A DNA stretch of 32,244 nt from UMGS1696 sp964558485. Lineage in GTDB: Bacteria; Bacillota; Clostridia; Oscillospirales; CAG-272. Location of the stretch: contig CAZLED010000021.1 of the NCBI GenBank assembly GCA_964558485.1, positions 1 through 32,244 of the forward strand, written 5' to 3'. Position 1 is the first letter of the stretch; every line of letters begins with the position of its first letter. Under the pieces are notes generated by a model that was not told the DNA's origin, made no database searches, and saw only the letters and a list, made by a program, of their open reading frames with translations. Below are positions 23,503 to 31,940 of this stretch, in pieces. The translations under genes and the position numbers were made by a program.

Positions 23503-25737
23503 TCAGTTCTCCATACGACTGCCTTCGTAGCGGATCCGGTCCACCTTTTCTCGCAGCAGCGGATGTTCGCTTAGCGTCGGGTCCTCGGCGATCAGCTCCT
23601 TGGCAAGCCGGGCTGTGTGCTCCATGAAGTCTGTGTCCCGACAGCTGGCCGCCAGACGGAACATACTCTGCCCGGACTGCCGCACGCCGGTACCGGTGAT
23701 GAAGTCTCCGGCACCCCGCATTTCCAGGTCGGCCTGGGCGATCTCGTAGCCACTGATGGTGTCCTTCAGGGTCTTCAGCCGTGCCATGGCCTGGGGATCG
23801 TGGGTGTCGCTGACCAAAATGAAGAAGGATTTGGCAGTGCCCCGGCCTACACGACCCCGTAGCTGGTGCAGCTGGGACAGCCCGAACCGTTCGGCATTTT
23901 CCACGATCATCAGCGTTGCCGTCGGTACGTTCACGCCAACCTCGATCACCGTTGTGGCAACCAGCACCTGGGTCTCACCCCGGCAGAAGGCATCCATGAC
24001 CGCATCCTTTTCGGCCGGCTTCATCTTCCCATGGATCAGTCCTACCGAAAGCTCCGGCAGCTCCTCCGCCAAGGTCTGCGCATACACGGTGGCGGCCTTC
24101 AACGGTGGCGGTGGCGGCGTCAGGGCATTGTCGATCCGCAGCTGCATGGCGTCGTCGGTCTTGTCGATGGCAAGATCAAACAGACTCAGGTTCGTCAGGT
24201 TTTCGGCATCGGTCTCCACCTTTTCCTTCTTTTGCTCTTCCACCGCCGGACATACGATGTAGGTCTGGTGTCCCTCGGCGGCCTGCTTGCGGATGAAGTT
24301 CAGCATCCGGGCATGGTAGCTGGAATTGACGATGAAGGTGTCGATGGGTTGTCGGCCTGTGGGGTAGGCATCGATGGAGGAGACCGCCAAGCTGCCATAG
24401 GCCACCAGCGACAGGGTCCGGGGAATGGGCGTGGCGCTGAGGAACAGACAGTGGCAGTCCTCGCCTTTTTCCAGAATGGCAGACCGCTGCATGACCCCAA
24501 ACCGGTGCTGCTCATCGATGATCACCAGACCCAGCCGGTCGATCTGCACGTCCTCGGTCAGCAGCGCATGGGTGCCAATAATCAGGGAAGAAGACGTGTC
24601 ATCGTCCAGGGTCAAGCGATCGTCCCGGAGAGAGGCAAGAATGGTCTCTCGTTTTTTCTTCGGCGTAGAACCGGTCAGCAGTACCGTGCCTATGCCCAAA
24701 GCGGCAAACAGCGGCGTCAGCTCCCGGGCGTGTTGGTTTGCCAGAATTTCCGTCGGCACCAGCAGCGCCACACGATAACCACTGCGGATGGCAAGATAGG
24801 CAGACAGCGCCGCCACCACCGTTTTGCCACTGCCCACATCCCCGATCAGGATCCGGTTCATGGCGTATTCGCTGGCCATATCGGCGGTGATCTCCCGGAG
24901 ACATAGCAGCTGTGCATCGGTCAGGGTGTAGGGCAGCTTGTCCGTGAAGGCATCGATCTTCTGCCAGGTCAGCGGATACCGGTTGGGGATCCTGGCACCA
25001 CCGCCGTTTTGCGCCATACAGACGAACTGCAAAAACAGCTCCTCGAACACCAGCCGTTTCCGGGCCGCTTCCAGCTGCATGGGATTCTGGGGACGGTGCA
25101 GCACATGGACCATCCAGCGGTAATCCGGCAGAGACGCTTCCCGGAGGATCCACGCCGGCAGATATTCGGTCAGCGTCGTACCCAGCCGATTCAGGGCCTC
25201 GCTGGTGCATTGGTACAGGAGCCGCTGGTTCAGACCGGCACTGAGGGGATACACCGGCACGATCTCCGGCAGCACTTTGCCTTCCACCCAGGGCTCAAAG
25301 ATGGGATTGGTCACCTGCACCCGTCCATAGTCAAAGCGGAACTGGCCGAAGAAGCGATAGGTGGCGCCCATGTGCAGGGAACCCTTCAGGTAGTCGGCAT
25401 GAAAATAGGTGACCTCACAGGTGCCGGTGTCGTCAAAGGCGGCAAATTTCAGCAGCATCATACCACGCTTCACCATGCGCACCTGTGGTTCGGTGCCAAT
25501 GGTCAGAACGGCACTGCACGTGATGGTCTCTCCTTCGCCGGTGATCTCCCGGATCTGGGAAAGCTCCCGGACATCTCCCCGGTTCTGGTAGGCTCTGGGG
25601 TAAAAGGGCAACAGATCGGATAGGGCAGACACCCCCATTTTGGCAAAGGCTTCGGCTCGTTTTTCGCCAACGCCACGGCACATCGCCACGGGCATATCTC
25701 CCGGTATCGTTTTTTGTTCTTGTTTTTCTTCCTGCAT
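23503..25737 (-). CDS. recG: ATP-dependent DNA helicase RecG
   Basis: RecG remodels stalled replication forks and branched DNA. The 744-aa protein has the N-terminal wedge/OB domain (about 60-160), then helicase motifs: Walker A GDVGSGKT (299-306), TGSTPKKKR, DEQH (408-411), SATPIPRTL, VATTVIEVGVNVP and the motif VI stretch QLRGRVGRG. The length exceeds the usual 680-700 residues because of an insertion after YIVCPAVEE containing EKVETDAENL and PPPPP before GLIHGKMKP. The start MQEEKQEQK is preceded by a promoter about 30 nt upstream. All catalytic motifs are intact. Confidence 0.96.
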   Translation of the reverse strand: MQEEKQEQKTIPGDMPVAMCRGVGEKRAEAFAKMGVSALSDLLPFYPRAYQNRGDVRELSQIREITGEGETITCSAVLTIGTEPQVRMVKRGMMLLKFAAFDDTGTCEVTYFHADYLKGSLHMGATYRFFGQFRFDYGRVQVTNPIFEPWVEGKVLPEIVPVYPLSAGLNQRLLYQCTSEALNRLGTTLTEYLPAWILREASLPDYRWMVHVLHRPQNPMQLEAARKRLVFEELFLQFVCMAQNGGGARIPNRYPLTWQKIDAFTDKLPYTLTDAQLLCLREITADMASEYAMNRILIGDVGSGKTVVAALSAYLAIRSGYRVALLVPTEILANQHARELTPLFAALGIGTVLLTGSTPKKKRETILASLRDDRLTLDDDTSSSLIIGTHALLTEDVQIDRLGLVIIDEQHRFGVMQRSAILEKGEDCHCLFLSATPIPRTLSLVAYGSLAVSSIDAYPTGRQPIDTFIVNSSYHARMLNFIRKQAAEGHQTYIVCPAVEEQKKEKVETDAENLTNLSLFDLAIDKTDDAMQLRIDNALTPPPPPLKAATVYAQTLAEELPELSVGLIHGKMKPAEKDAVMDAFCRGETQVLVATTVIEVGVNVPTATLMIVENAERFGLSQLHQLRGRVGRGTAKSFFILVSDTHDPQAMARLKTLKDTISGYEIAQADLEMRGAGDFITGTGVRQSGQSMFRLAASCRDTDFMEHTARLAKELIAEDPTLSEHPLLREKVDRIRYEGSRMEN

Positions 25738-25769
25738 AATGGATACCTGTCCTCGTTTTCTATAGGATT

Positions 25770-25798
25770 ATGATACCACATTTTGGCGGCATTTGCAA
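25770..25798 (-). promoter_or_regulatory. Probable recG promoter
   Basis: On the minus strand, TTGCAA (25798-25793) and TATCAT (25775-25770) are spaced by 17 bp, about 33 nt before the recG ATG. Confidence 0.6.
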
Positions 25799-25923
25799 GA
25801 GGAAATGGGAAGATAACGGATCCCAATGCGAACGGCGCCAGTACTGCGTCTGTGTGATTTGCATAATGAAAACGGCATTGATATAGGTGTCTATACAAAA
25901 TAGAACTATTTGTAGTTTATCTA

Positions 25924-25952
25924 TTGACAAATTTGTGGTGGTATGGTATGCT
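25924..25952 (+). promoter_or_regulatory. Promoter of the lipoprotein gene
   Basis: TTGACA (25924-25929) and TATGCT (25947-25952) are spaced by 17 bp, with a GAGG ribosome site shortly before the ATG at 26008. A short inverted repeat, AACTA-TTTG-TAGTT, lies just upstream of the -35 box and could be a regulator site. Confidence 0.7.
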
Positions 25953-26007
25953 ATAGATGTCAGAAAGAGTATCGACAGGCTTGTTTTTGTAAAATGAGGT
26001 ATATTCT

Positions 26008-26641
26008 ATGAAGCGTTTCATTTGCTTGTTTCTTCTCACTATATTTCTTTCCTCCTGCACCAATGTATTCGATACCACCGCCGTAGTAGTAGAACCACCA
26101 TTGACCATCAGTGCTTTTATCTATAACGAAGCTTTGGAAGAGTATACCCTTACACCTCTGGAAGCCGGTATCGTGTATGAACTTGCTCCTATCGGTTGGG
26201 ATGGATTAGAGAATATAAATCTGCACTTTGCTTGTGAAGGTGGCAGTGTGCGTGTTCTTTCCGAAGACGAAGAAGTACAGCTTTCCATGGGAAATGGTGG
26301 TGGTTTATTTCGAGATCATAGAGAAGCACGCAACTATGGATATGAAATGGAAATAACCAATACGGGATATATTGCTGCATAACCCCTATGGCTGTGGCAG
26401 AGGACATTGCATTTTGGCTTTTGAAGATGTGGACAAGAAAAACGCTGGCTACTTTGGCAAGGAATACTACCTCAAGGTGATCGGCTACGAACTGGATCGT
26501 CCGGTAGTCACCATGGCGCTGACTCTCACCCAATTGGAGGACGAAGACAGCGGTGACGGCAAAAGCTCTGCCAACTTCTCCATCGAGATCACCTCCGTTG
26601 CCTACAGCGACCGATACCAAATGATGCTGGGAGAGCAATGA
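26008..26641 (+). pseudogene. Lipoprotein gene split by a single-base frameshift
   Basis: The first frame (26008-26382) encodes a lipoprotein signal, MKRFICLFLLTIFLSSC, with lipobox LSSC at Cys17, then a beta-rich domain up to EMEITNTGYIAA. The second frame, one base later, is open across the junction and reads LLHNPYGCGRGHCILAFEDV, continuing to 26641. The meaning of the text passes smoothly from one frame to the other near 26365-26378, which points to one insertion (or two-base loss) in a gene of about 210 codons. No family was recognised. Promoter and ribosome site are intact, so either the break is recent or it is an assembly error. A terminator follows. Confidence 0.65.
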
Positions 26642-26682
26642 CCAGTAACTGGAAGAGCAATGGCCGACAACTGAGAAAAAAC

Positions 26683-26731
26683 AAAAAACTACGACCGTAG
26701 AACAAATATCGTTCGGCAGTCGTAGTTTTTT
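26683..26731. terminator. Bidirectional terminator between lipoprotein gene and aroQ
   Basis: AAAAAACTACGAC (26683-26695) and GTCGTAGTTTTTT (26719-26731) form a perfect 13-bp stem with poly-A and poly-T ends, serving both convergent units. Confidence 0.9.
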
Positions 26732-26740
26732 CTTTATCCC

Positions 26741-26770
26741 ACTTCTGACTTCTTATTTCTGACTTCTGAT
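26741..26770. repeat. Short direct repeats at the aroQ end
   Basis: ACTTCTGACTTCT (26741-26753) is followed closely by TTCTGACTTCTGAT (26757-26770). On the minus strand this supplies the last codons of aroQ (EIRSQK and the stop). The same CAGAAGTCAGAA motif lies between hisF and hisI. Confidence 0.7.
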
Positions 26771-27196
26771 TTCCCCGGCGAGCCACCGGATGGCTTCTCC
26801 ATATCCGGCAAAGCCATGTCCGGCGATGGTCTTTTTGGCCACCAGCGATACATAGGAAAACTGCCGGAAGCTCTCTCGCTCCTCGATGGCAGAAATATGC
26901 ACCTCCACCGTGGGAATGGCAACGGCTTTCAGCGCATCCAGAATCGCCACGCTGGTGTGGGTGTAGGCTGCCGGATTGATCACGATACCATCCGTGCGAT
27001 CAAAATACGCCTGCTGGATCCGGTCTACGATGGCCCCTTCGTGGTTGTGCTGGAACAGTTCGCATTCCACACCCACCGCGGCACATTCCTCTCGGATATA
27101 GTTTTCCAGCGTGGCAAAATCCTGCTTGCCATAGATGTCCGGCTCCCGGATGCCCAGCATATTCAGGTTCGGTCCGTTGATGATGAGAAATTTCAT
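26753..27196 (-). CDS. aroQ: Type II 3-dehydroquinate dehydratase
   Basis: AroQ converts 3-dehydroquinate to 3-dehydroshikimate as a cytoplasmic dodecamer. The 147-aa protein has the family start IINGPNLNMLGIREPDIYG, including Arg17 and the catalytic Tyr22, then HNHEG (50-54), INPAAYTH with Asn74, His100 in VEVH, and the ESFR and YVS segments. The final residues GEIRSQK come from a short repeated DNA motif and not from the family core. Its ATG overlaps the aroEK stop as ATGA, so it is the last gene of the shikimate operon. Confidence 0.96.
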   Translation of the reverse strand: MKFLIINGPNLNMLGIREPDIYGKQDFATLENYIREECAAVGVECELFQHNHEGAIVDRIQQAYFDRTDGIVINPAAYTHTSVAILDALKAVAIPTVEVHISAIEERESFRQFSYVSLVAKKTIAGHGFAGYGEAIRWLAGEIRSQK

Positions 27197-28449
27197 AGCC
27201 CCAGTGCCTCCTTGGCTCTTGCCAGCGTAACCTCGATATTGTCGTCCACCTCGATGACAGCGTCACAAAGGCTGCGGTAGATGGGCGCACGTACCGTTTC
27301 CATGTCCGTCAGACTGCCACTCTGGGACAGCGGTCGGCCATCGGTGGGCAGTGCGGCGGTGTCTCTGCGCAGGTACAGGATCCGGCTGTTTTGCTGTAGC
27401 AGTTCTCCTGCTCCTGCTTGTACCGGCGCACCACCACCTGTGGCGATCACCAGCCCATGCTCCTTGGATACCTCTGCCACGCAGTCCCGTTCGATCTGCC
27501 GGAAGCAGGCTTCCCCATCTTCGGCAAAGATCGTGGGAATGCTTCTGCCACTGCGTTTTACTACCATCTCATCCGTATCTACGAATTTTCTGCCGGTCAG
27601 CTCTGCCAACGCCTTCCCCAACGTGGATTTGCCGCAGCCGGGCATACCGATCAGTACGATGTTCCGGGCGTCCCGGTCGATCTGTGCGGTGATGGTGGGG
27701 ATCACGTTGTCGTCGATGGTGGTGCCGAAAAACAGCTCACTGGCTCTCTTGGCCTGTGCCACCAGCATGACCAGCCCATTGATACAGGGGATCCCACGGC
27801 TCTGGGCGTCCAACAGCAGCTTGGTTTTTGCCGGATTGTAGATCATGTCCAGCACCCCTTCCAGATGGGGAAAATAATCCAGGGACACCGGCGAGACACC
27901 GTTGTTGGGGTACATGCCCACGGGCGTGCAATTGATGAGCACCTGGGTATCGGTGTATTTTGCCATGGTCTCCGGCGTGTTGTCCCGGTGGGCTATGACC
28001 CGCATCTCTGCCGCACCTTGATCCAGTGTCACAGCCTGTGCCGTAGCGGACGCACCACCGGCACCCAGAATCATGACCTTCTTTCCGGCCAGATCCAGGT
28101 GCAGACTTTGCAGCATCTGACAAAAGCCGTAGTAGTCCGTGTTGTCTCCACGCAGCTTGCCATCCGCTGTCCGGGTGATGGTGTTGACCGCACCGATCCG
28201 TGTGGCCTCCGGAGAGATCTCGTCCAAGAAGGGCATGACGGTCTTTTTGTAGGGGATGGTCACGTTCATGGCGTGATAAGAATCCGACCGGACAAAATCG
28301 CCCACCTGCTCCTCGGTCAGCTCCCACAGCTTGTATGCGTAGTCTCCCAGCGCAGCGTGGATCACCGGAGAATAGCTATGCCCCAGCTTGCCACCGATCA
28401 GGCCGCAGAGGCTCCTTGCAGGACCCTCAGATTTCGTATGTTCATCCAT
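27193..28449 (-). CDS. aroEK: Fused shikimate dehydrogenase / shikimate kinase
   Basis: This 418-aa protein joins AroE and AroK, steps four and five of the shikimate pathway. The AroE part (about 13-255) has GGKLGHSYSP, Lys68 in TIPYKK, Asp105 in NTDYYGF, the NADP-binding GAGGAS (129-134) and NCTPVGM. The AroK part (about 263-415) has Walker A GMPGCGKST (268-276), the shikimate site DTDE (291-294), CFRQIE with Arg317, ATGGG (336-340) and the lid Arg372 in DGRPL. Both active sites look complete. It overlaps aroC by 8 nt and aroQ by 4 nt. Fusions of these two domains occur in some Clostridia. The symbol is descriptive. Confidence 0.95.
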   Translation of the reverse strand: MDEHTKSEGPARSLCGLIGGKLGHSYSPVIHAALGDYAYKLWELTEEQVGDFVRSDSYHAMNVTIPYKKTVMPFLDEISPEATRIGAVNTITRTADGKLRGDNTDYYGFCQMLQSLHLDLAGKKVMILGAGGASATAQAVTLDQGAAEMRVIAHRDNTPETMAKYTDTQVLINCTPVGMYPNNGVSPVSLDYFPHLEGVLDMIYNPAKTKLLLDAQSRGIPCINGLVMLVAQAKRASELFFGTTIDDNVIPTITAQIDRDARNIVLIGMPGCGKSTLGKALAELTGRKFVDTDEMVVKRSGRSIPTIFAEDGEACFRQIERDCVAEVSKEHGLVIATGGGAPVQAGAGELLQQNSRILYLRRDTAALPTDGRPLSQSGSLTDMETVRAPIYRSLCDAVIEVDDNIEVTLARAKEALGL

Positions 28450-29548
28450 GGTTTTCTTCCTCCCAGCACATCATATCCATCAAAGCAATGGCGCAAGCGG
28501 CTTCCACCACAGGCACGGCACGCTGTACCACACAGGGATCGTGGCGACCGGTGATGGTCAATTTGGTGTTCTCCATCCGGGACAGATCCACCGAAGCCTG
28601 CTCCAACCCAATGGACGGCGTAGGCTTGAAGGCACAGCGGAAGCACAGGGGCATCCCGTTTGTCATACCGCCTAAAATACCGCCGCAGTGGTTGGTGACG
28701 GTGCGGACGGTCTTGCCATCGGTCACATAGGCATCGTTGTTCTCGGAGCCACGGTGACCAGCTACGCCAAAGCCATCGCCGAATTCCACGCCCTTCACCG
28801 CCGGTATGCTGTAGACCAGCGAGGCGATCCGGCCTTCCACACCGGCAAACATATGCTCTCCTATGCCAACGGGCAGTCCCAGCGCCGCACATTCCACGAT
28901 ACCACCCACGGAATCCTGTGCCAGTCGTGCTGTATCGATGGCGGCACCCATGGCTTCTCCGGCAGCATCATCCAGCACCGGGAAGGACTTTTGTCCGGGA
29001 GCAAGCAGGGTTTCGGTGGTCAGGGATACCGGATCATAGGGCGCATCCCAGATCCCGGCAACGGCTGCGATATGGGCACCAATGGTGATCCCACGCAGAG
29101 CCAGCCACGTGCGGCACAGGTATCCGGCGATGCATAGTGGTGCCGTCAACCGTGCCGACCAGTGTCCGCCGCCACGCAGATCCACGGTATTGCCATATTT
29201 CATCCGGGCACAATAGTCGGCGTGACCAGGGCGTGGGATGTTTGCCAGATTGGCATAGTCGCCGCTGCGCATATTGGTGTTGTAGATGGCGGCGTGGATC
29301 GTCTCTCCGGTGGTCACGCCATCGGCCACGCCGGAAAGAAACACCGGTACGTCCGGCTCCTTCCGGCTGGTGGTCAGCTTGCTTTGTCCCGGCGCACGAC
29401 GGCTCATGAAGGCCTGCAGTGCCGCCATGTTCACCGGGACCCCGGCAGGAAATCCGGTCAGGTGCATCCCGATCTCGGCATCGTGGGAGCCGCCGTAGAT
29501 CGATAGCTGCAGCGCTTCTCCCCAAGTGGTGTGATCAATGTGGTTCAT
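28442..29548 (-). CDS. aroC: Chorismate synthase
   Basis: AroC removes phosphate from EPSP to make chorismate, with reduced FMN. The 368-aa protein has RRAPGQSKLTTSRKE, IYNTNMRSGDYANL, RPGHADY and RGGGHWSARLTAPLCIAG, and later VGIGEH, GVEFGDGF and GGILGGMTNGMPL. The first motif reads YGGSHDAEIG where most members have GESHG; the His is kept. The start ATG overlaps the aroA stop as ATGA, and the stop overlaps aroEK. Confidence 0.95.
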   Translation of the reverse strand: MNHIDHTTWGEALQLSIYGGSHDAEIGMHLTGFPAGVPVNMAALQAFMSRRAPGQSKLTTSRKEPDVPVFLSGVADGVTTGETIHAAIYNTNMRSGDYANLANIPRPGHADYCARMKYGNTVDLRGGGHWSARLTAPLCIAGYLCRTWLALRGITIGAHIAAVAGIWDAPYDPVSLTTETLLAPGQKSFPVLDDAAGEAMGAAIDTARLAQDSVGGIVECAALGLPVGIGEHMFAGVEGRIASLVYSIPAVKGVEFGDGFGVAGHRGSENNDAYVTDGKTVRTVTNHCGGILGGMTNGMPLCFRCAFKPTPSIGLEQASVDLSRMENTKLTITGRHDPCVVQRAVPVVEAACAIALMDMMCWEEENHG

Positions 29549-30834
29549 ACCTGTATCTTCTCCATATCACTGAAAAATCCCGGATAGGATTTGCGCACCG
29601 CTTCGGCACCTACGATGGTCACAGGACGATCGATTACCGTTGCGGCAATGGCGGCGGACATAACGATCCGGTGGTCGTTCCAGCTCTGCACCGATAGATG
29701 CTGTTCCGGACAGTCTTCATTTTGCTTCCCCAGCGAAGTGCCTTCGATGTGGAGCCAGTCTTCGCCGGCGGTGACATTCGTGCAGCCAAGGGACGTGAGC
29801 ATATCCACTACTGCCTGGATCCGGTCGCTTTCCTTCAGCCGCAGCCGACCGATGTTTCGTATGGTGGTCTCTCCGGTCGCACACGCCGCTGCCACCGACA
29901 AGATCGGTACCAGATCGGGGATCTGTGCGCCGTCGATATCGATGCCATGGAGCCTACCGCCGGAGATGGTGATGCTGTCGTCCGTGGTTTGTACAGTCGC
30001 ACCCATGTCCCGGAGCAGCGGCACAATGGCACGATCCCCCTGGACGCTGTCCGACCGCAGTCCCGTGATGGTCAGACCAGCCGGAGACAGAGCGCCGGCC
30101 GTCAGCCAGAATGCTCCATTGGACCAGTCCCCTTCTGCCACCACATTTCCCGGCGTGGTATACCGGCTGGGTGTGATGCTGTAGGTGCGTCCGTCCGTCG
30201 TTTGCCAGTGGACACCAAAGGCTTCCAGTGCATCTAAGGTCATGGTGATGTAGGGTGCGGACTCGATCCTGCCGGTGATGGTCAGGGTAGACGGCGCATC
30301 CAGCAGCGGCAGCGCAAACAGCAGGCCGCTGATGAACTGGGACGACACGCTGCCATCGATCTGGTAGTCACCCGGCGTCAGTTTGCCGGAGACGGTCAAG
30401 GGACTTTTGCCTGCCGGAGACAGCACGGCACCATGGGACACCAACTCCTCGTACAGGGGAGACAGGGGTCGTTCGGGCAGCCGTCCATGGGAGACCAGAG
30501 AGCCGCCACGTCCCAGCGCACAGACCACCGGTAGCAAAAACCGCATGGTGGAGCCGGATTCGCCGCAGTCTAACACGTCCGGCATCGGTGCCAATTCTCC
30601 CATAGCGATGGGTGTGACCACGATGTCTTCGTCTTCTCTGTGAATGTGGGCACCCAATGCGGTCATACAGCGGATGGTGGCATCGATGTCGTCACTGGTC
30701 AGTGGGCAGCGGATCCGGGACACATCGTCTGCCAGCGCCGCACAGATCAGCAGCCGGTGTACATGGGATTTGGAGGGGATCGCCTGGGTGGTGCCCGCAA
30801 GTTGTGGATGGGTGAGGGTCACGTTCATGTTCAT
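29545..30834 (-). CDS. aroA: 3-phosphoshikimate 1-carboxyvinyltransferase (EPSP synthase)
   Basis: AroA joins PEP and shikimate 3-phosphate. From ATG 30834 it has 429 residues, the usual length. Motifs are the start AIPSKSHVHRLLICAAL (Lys, Ser and the Arg site), DCGESGSTMRFLLPV, SQFISGLLFALP, the catalytic region AEGDWSNGAFWL, KESDRIQAV and the late SWNDHRIVM. The frame stays open much further upstream, but ATG 30834 overlaps the aroB stop as ATGA and follows GGGAG. There is no sign of damage. Confidence 0.96.
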   Translation of the reverse strand: MNMNVTLTHPQLAGTTQAIPSKSHVHRLLICAALADDVSRIRCPLTSDDIDATIRCMTALGAHIHREDEDIVVTPIAMGELAPMPDVLDCGESGSTMRFLLPVVCALGRGGSLVSHGRLPERPLSPLYEELVSHGAVLSPAGKSPLTVSGKLTPGDYQIDGSVSSQFISGLLFALPLLDAPSTLTITGRIESAPYITMTLDALEAFGVHWQTTDGRTYSITPSRYTTPGNVVAEGDWSNGAFWLTAGALSPAGLTITGLRSDSVQGDRAIVPLLRDMGATVQTTDDSITISGGRLHGIDIDGAQIPDLVPILSVAAACATGETTIRNIGRLRLKESDRIQAVVDMLTSLGCTNVTAGEDWLHIEGTSLGKQNEDCPEQHLSVQSWNDHRIVMSAAIAATVIDRPVTIVGAEAVRKSYPGFFSDMEKIQV

Positions 30835-31913
30835 TCTCCCATGCAATCTTCTACAAATATACGTGCTTCCTCCATGGTCATGGGACAGAGCGCACTTTCG
30901 CCCACAGCCACAGGCAGCACCAAGGTGATCGTGTTTCCGGCTCGTTTTTTGTCGTGGGTGGCAGCACGGTACAGCGCATCCGCGGCATAGGGGCAATCCT
31001 TCGGCAGCTGGTACCGCCGCAGCAGATCCTCCAGCAGGGTCAGGGCTTCCGGTGGGCACAGACCACGACGCACCGCACCCCGGGTGACCAGATGCATTCC
31101 AATGGCAACGGCACTGCCGTGGGAGATGGCAAAGTGAGAGGCAGCTTCGATCCCGTGGCCCAGCGTATGGCCCAGATTCAGCTTCTGCCGCACACCGGTG
31201 TCCCGTTCGTCAGCCGCCACAAAGGTGCCCTTATCCCGGACACAGGCCGCCAGCACCGTTTCCAGTGCATCATCGTCCCCGGCCATCAGCGTGGGAAGAT
31301 CCGTTTTCGCCAGTCGGTCAAGCAGGTCTTTGTCCCCGATGAAGCCATATTTGATGACCTCTGCCATGCCATCGGCAAAGGTCTCTTGGGGCAGTGTAGC
31401 AAAGGTGGTGGGGTCGCACAGCACCAGAGACGGCTGGTGAAAGGCACCCACCAAATTTTTCCCGGTGGGCAGATCCACAGCGGTCTTGCCGCCAACGGAG
31501 GAATCCACCGCCGCCAGCACCGTTGTGGGGATCTGCACCACGGGAATGCCACGGAGGTAGGTGGCAGCGGCAAACCCGGTCAGGTCGCCTACCACACCAC
31601 CACCCAGCGCCACGGCACAGTCGCTGCGCGTCAGTTCGGCTTCTGCCATGGCGGTAAGCAGTGTGCCATAGGTGGCCAGATTTTTGCTCTCCTCACCATG
31701 GGGAAAGGTGAACCGTGCCACGGTAAGGCCGCTTTCCACAAGGGATCGCTCAGTGCGCTCACCGTACAGGGACATGGTCGTGTCGTCCCCCACCAGCATG
31801 ACCTTTTTCACTTTGGGCAGTGTGGTACGCACTTCCTTGCCGCATCTGTCCAGCAGCCCCCGGTCGATATATATATTGTAGCTTTTGCTTGCCGTTATCG
31901 CAACTGTGACCAT
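30831..31913 (-). CDS. aroB: 3-dehydroquinate synthase
   Basis: AroB cyclises DAHP to 3-dehydroquinate with NAD+ and a metal ion. The 360-aa protein shows HGEESKN, the NAD-binding GGGVVGDLTGF, TYLRGIPVVQIPTTVLAAVD, DSSVGGKTAVD, the metal ligand Glu in FADGMAEVIKYG, and the metal histidines in NLGHTLGHGIE and HGSAVAIGM. AGGAGAG stands before the ATG, 27 nt after the tyrA stop. It overlaps aroA. Confidence 0.96.
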   Translation of the reverse strand: MVTVAITASKSYNIYIDRGLLDRCGKEVRTTLPKVKKVMLVGDDTTMSLYGERTERSLVESGLTVARFTFPHGEESKNLATYGTLLTAMAEAELTRSDCAVALGGGVVGDLTGFAAATYLRGIPVVQIPTTVLAAVDSSVGGKTAVDLPTGKNLVGAFHQPSLVLCDPTTFATLPQETFADGMAEVIKYGFIGDKDLLDRLAKTDLPTLMAGDDDALETVLAACVRDKGTFVAADERDTGVRQKLNLGHTLGHGIEAASHFAISHGSAVAIGMHLVTRGAVRRGLCPPEALTLLEDLLRRYQLPKDCPYAADALYRAATHDKKRAGNTITLVLPVAVGESALCPMTMEEARIFVEDCMGE

Positions 31914-31940
31914 ATCCGCTCTCCTGCTTTTTGTTTCGTT

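Noticed and set aside
29545..31059. Longer aroA start (504 codons)
   Set aside because: The extension overlaps aroB and is not family-like; ATG 30834 overlaps the aroB stop and has a ribosome site.
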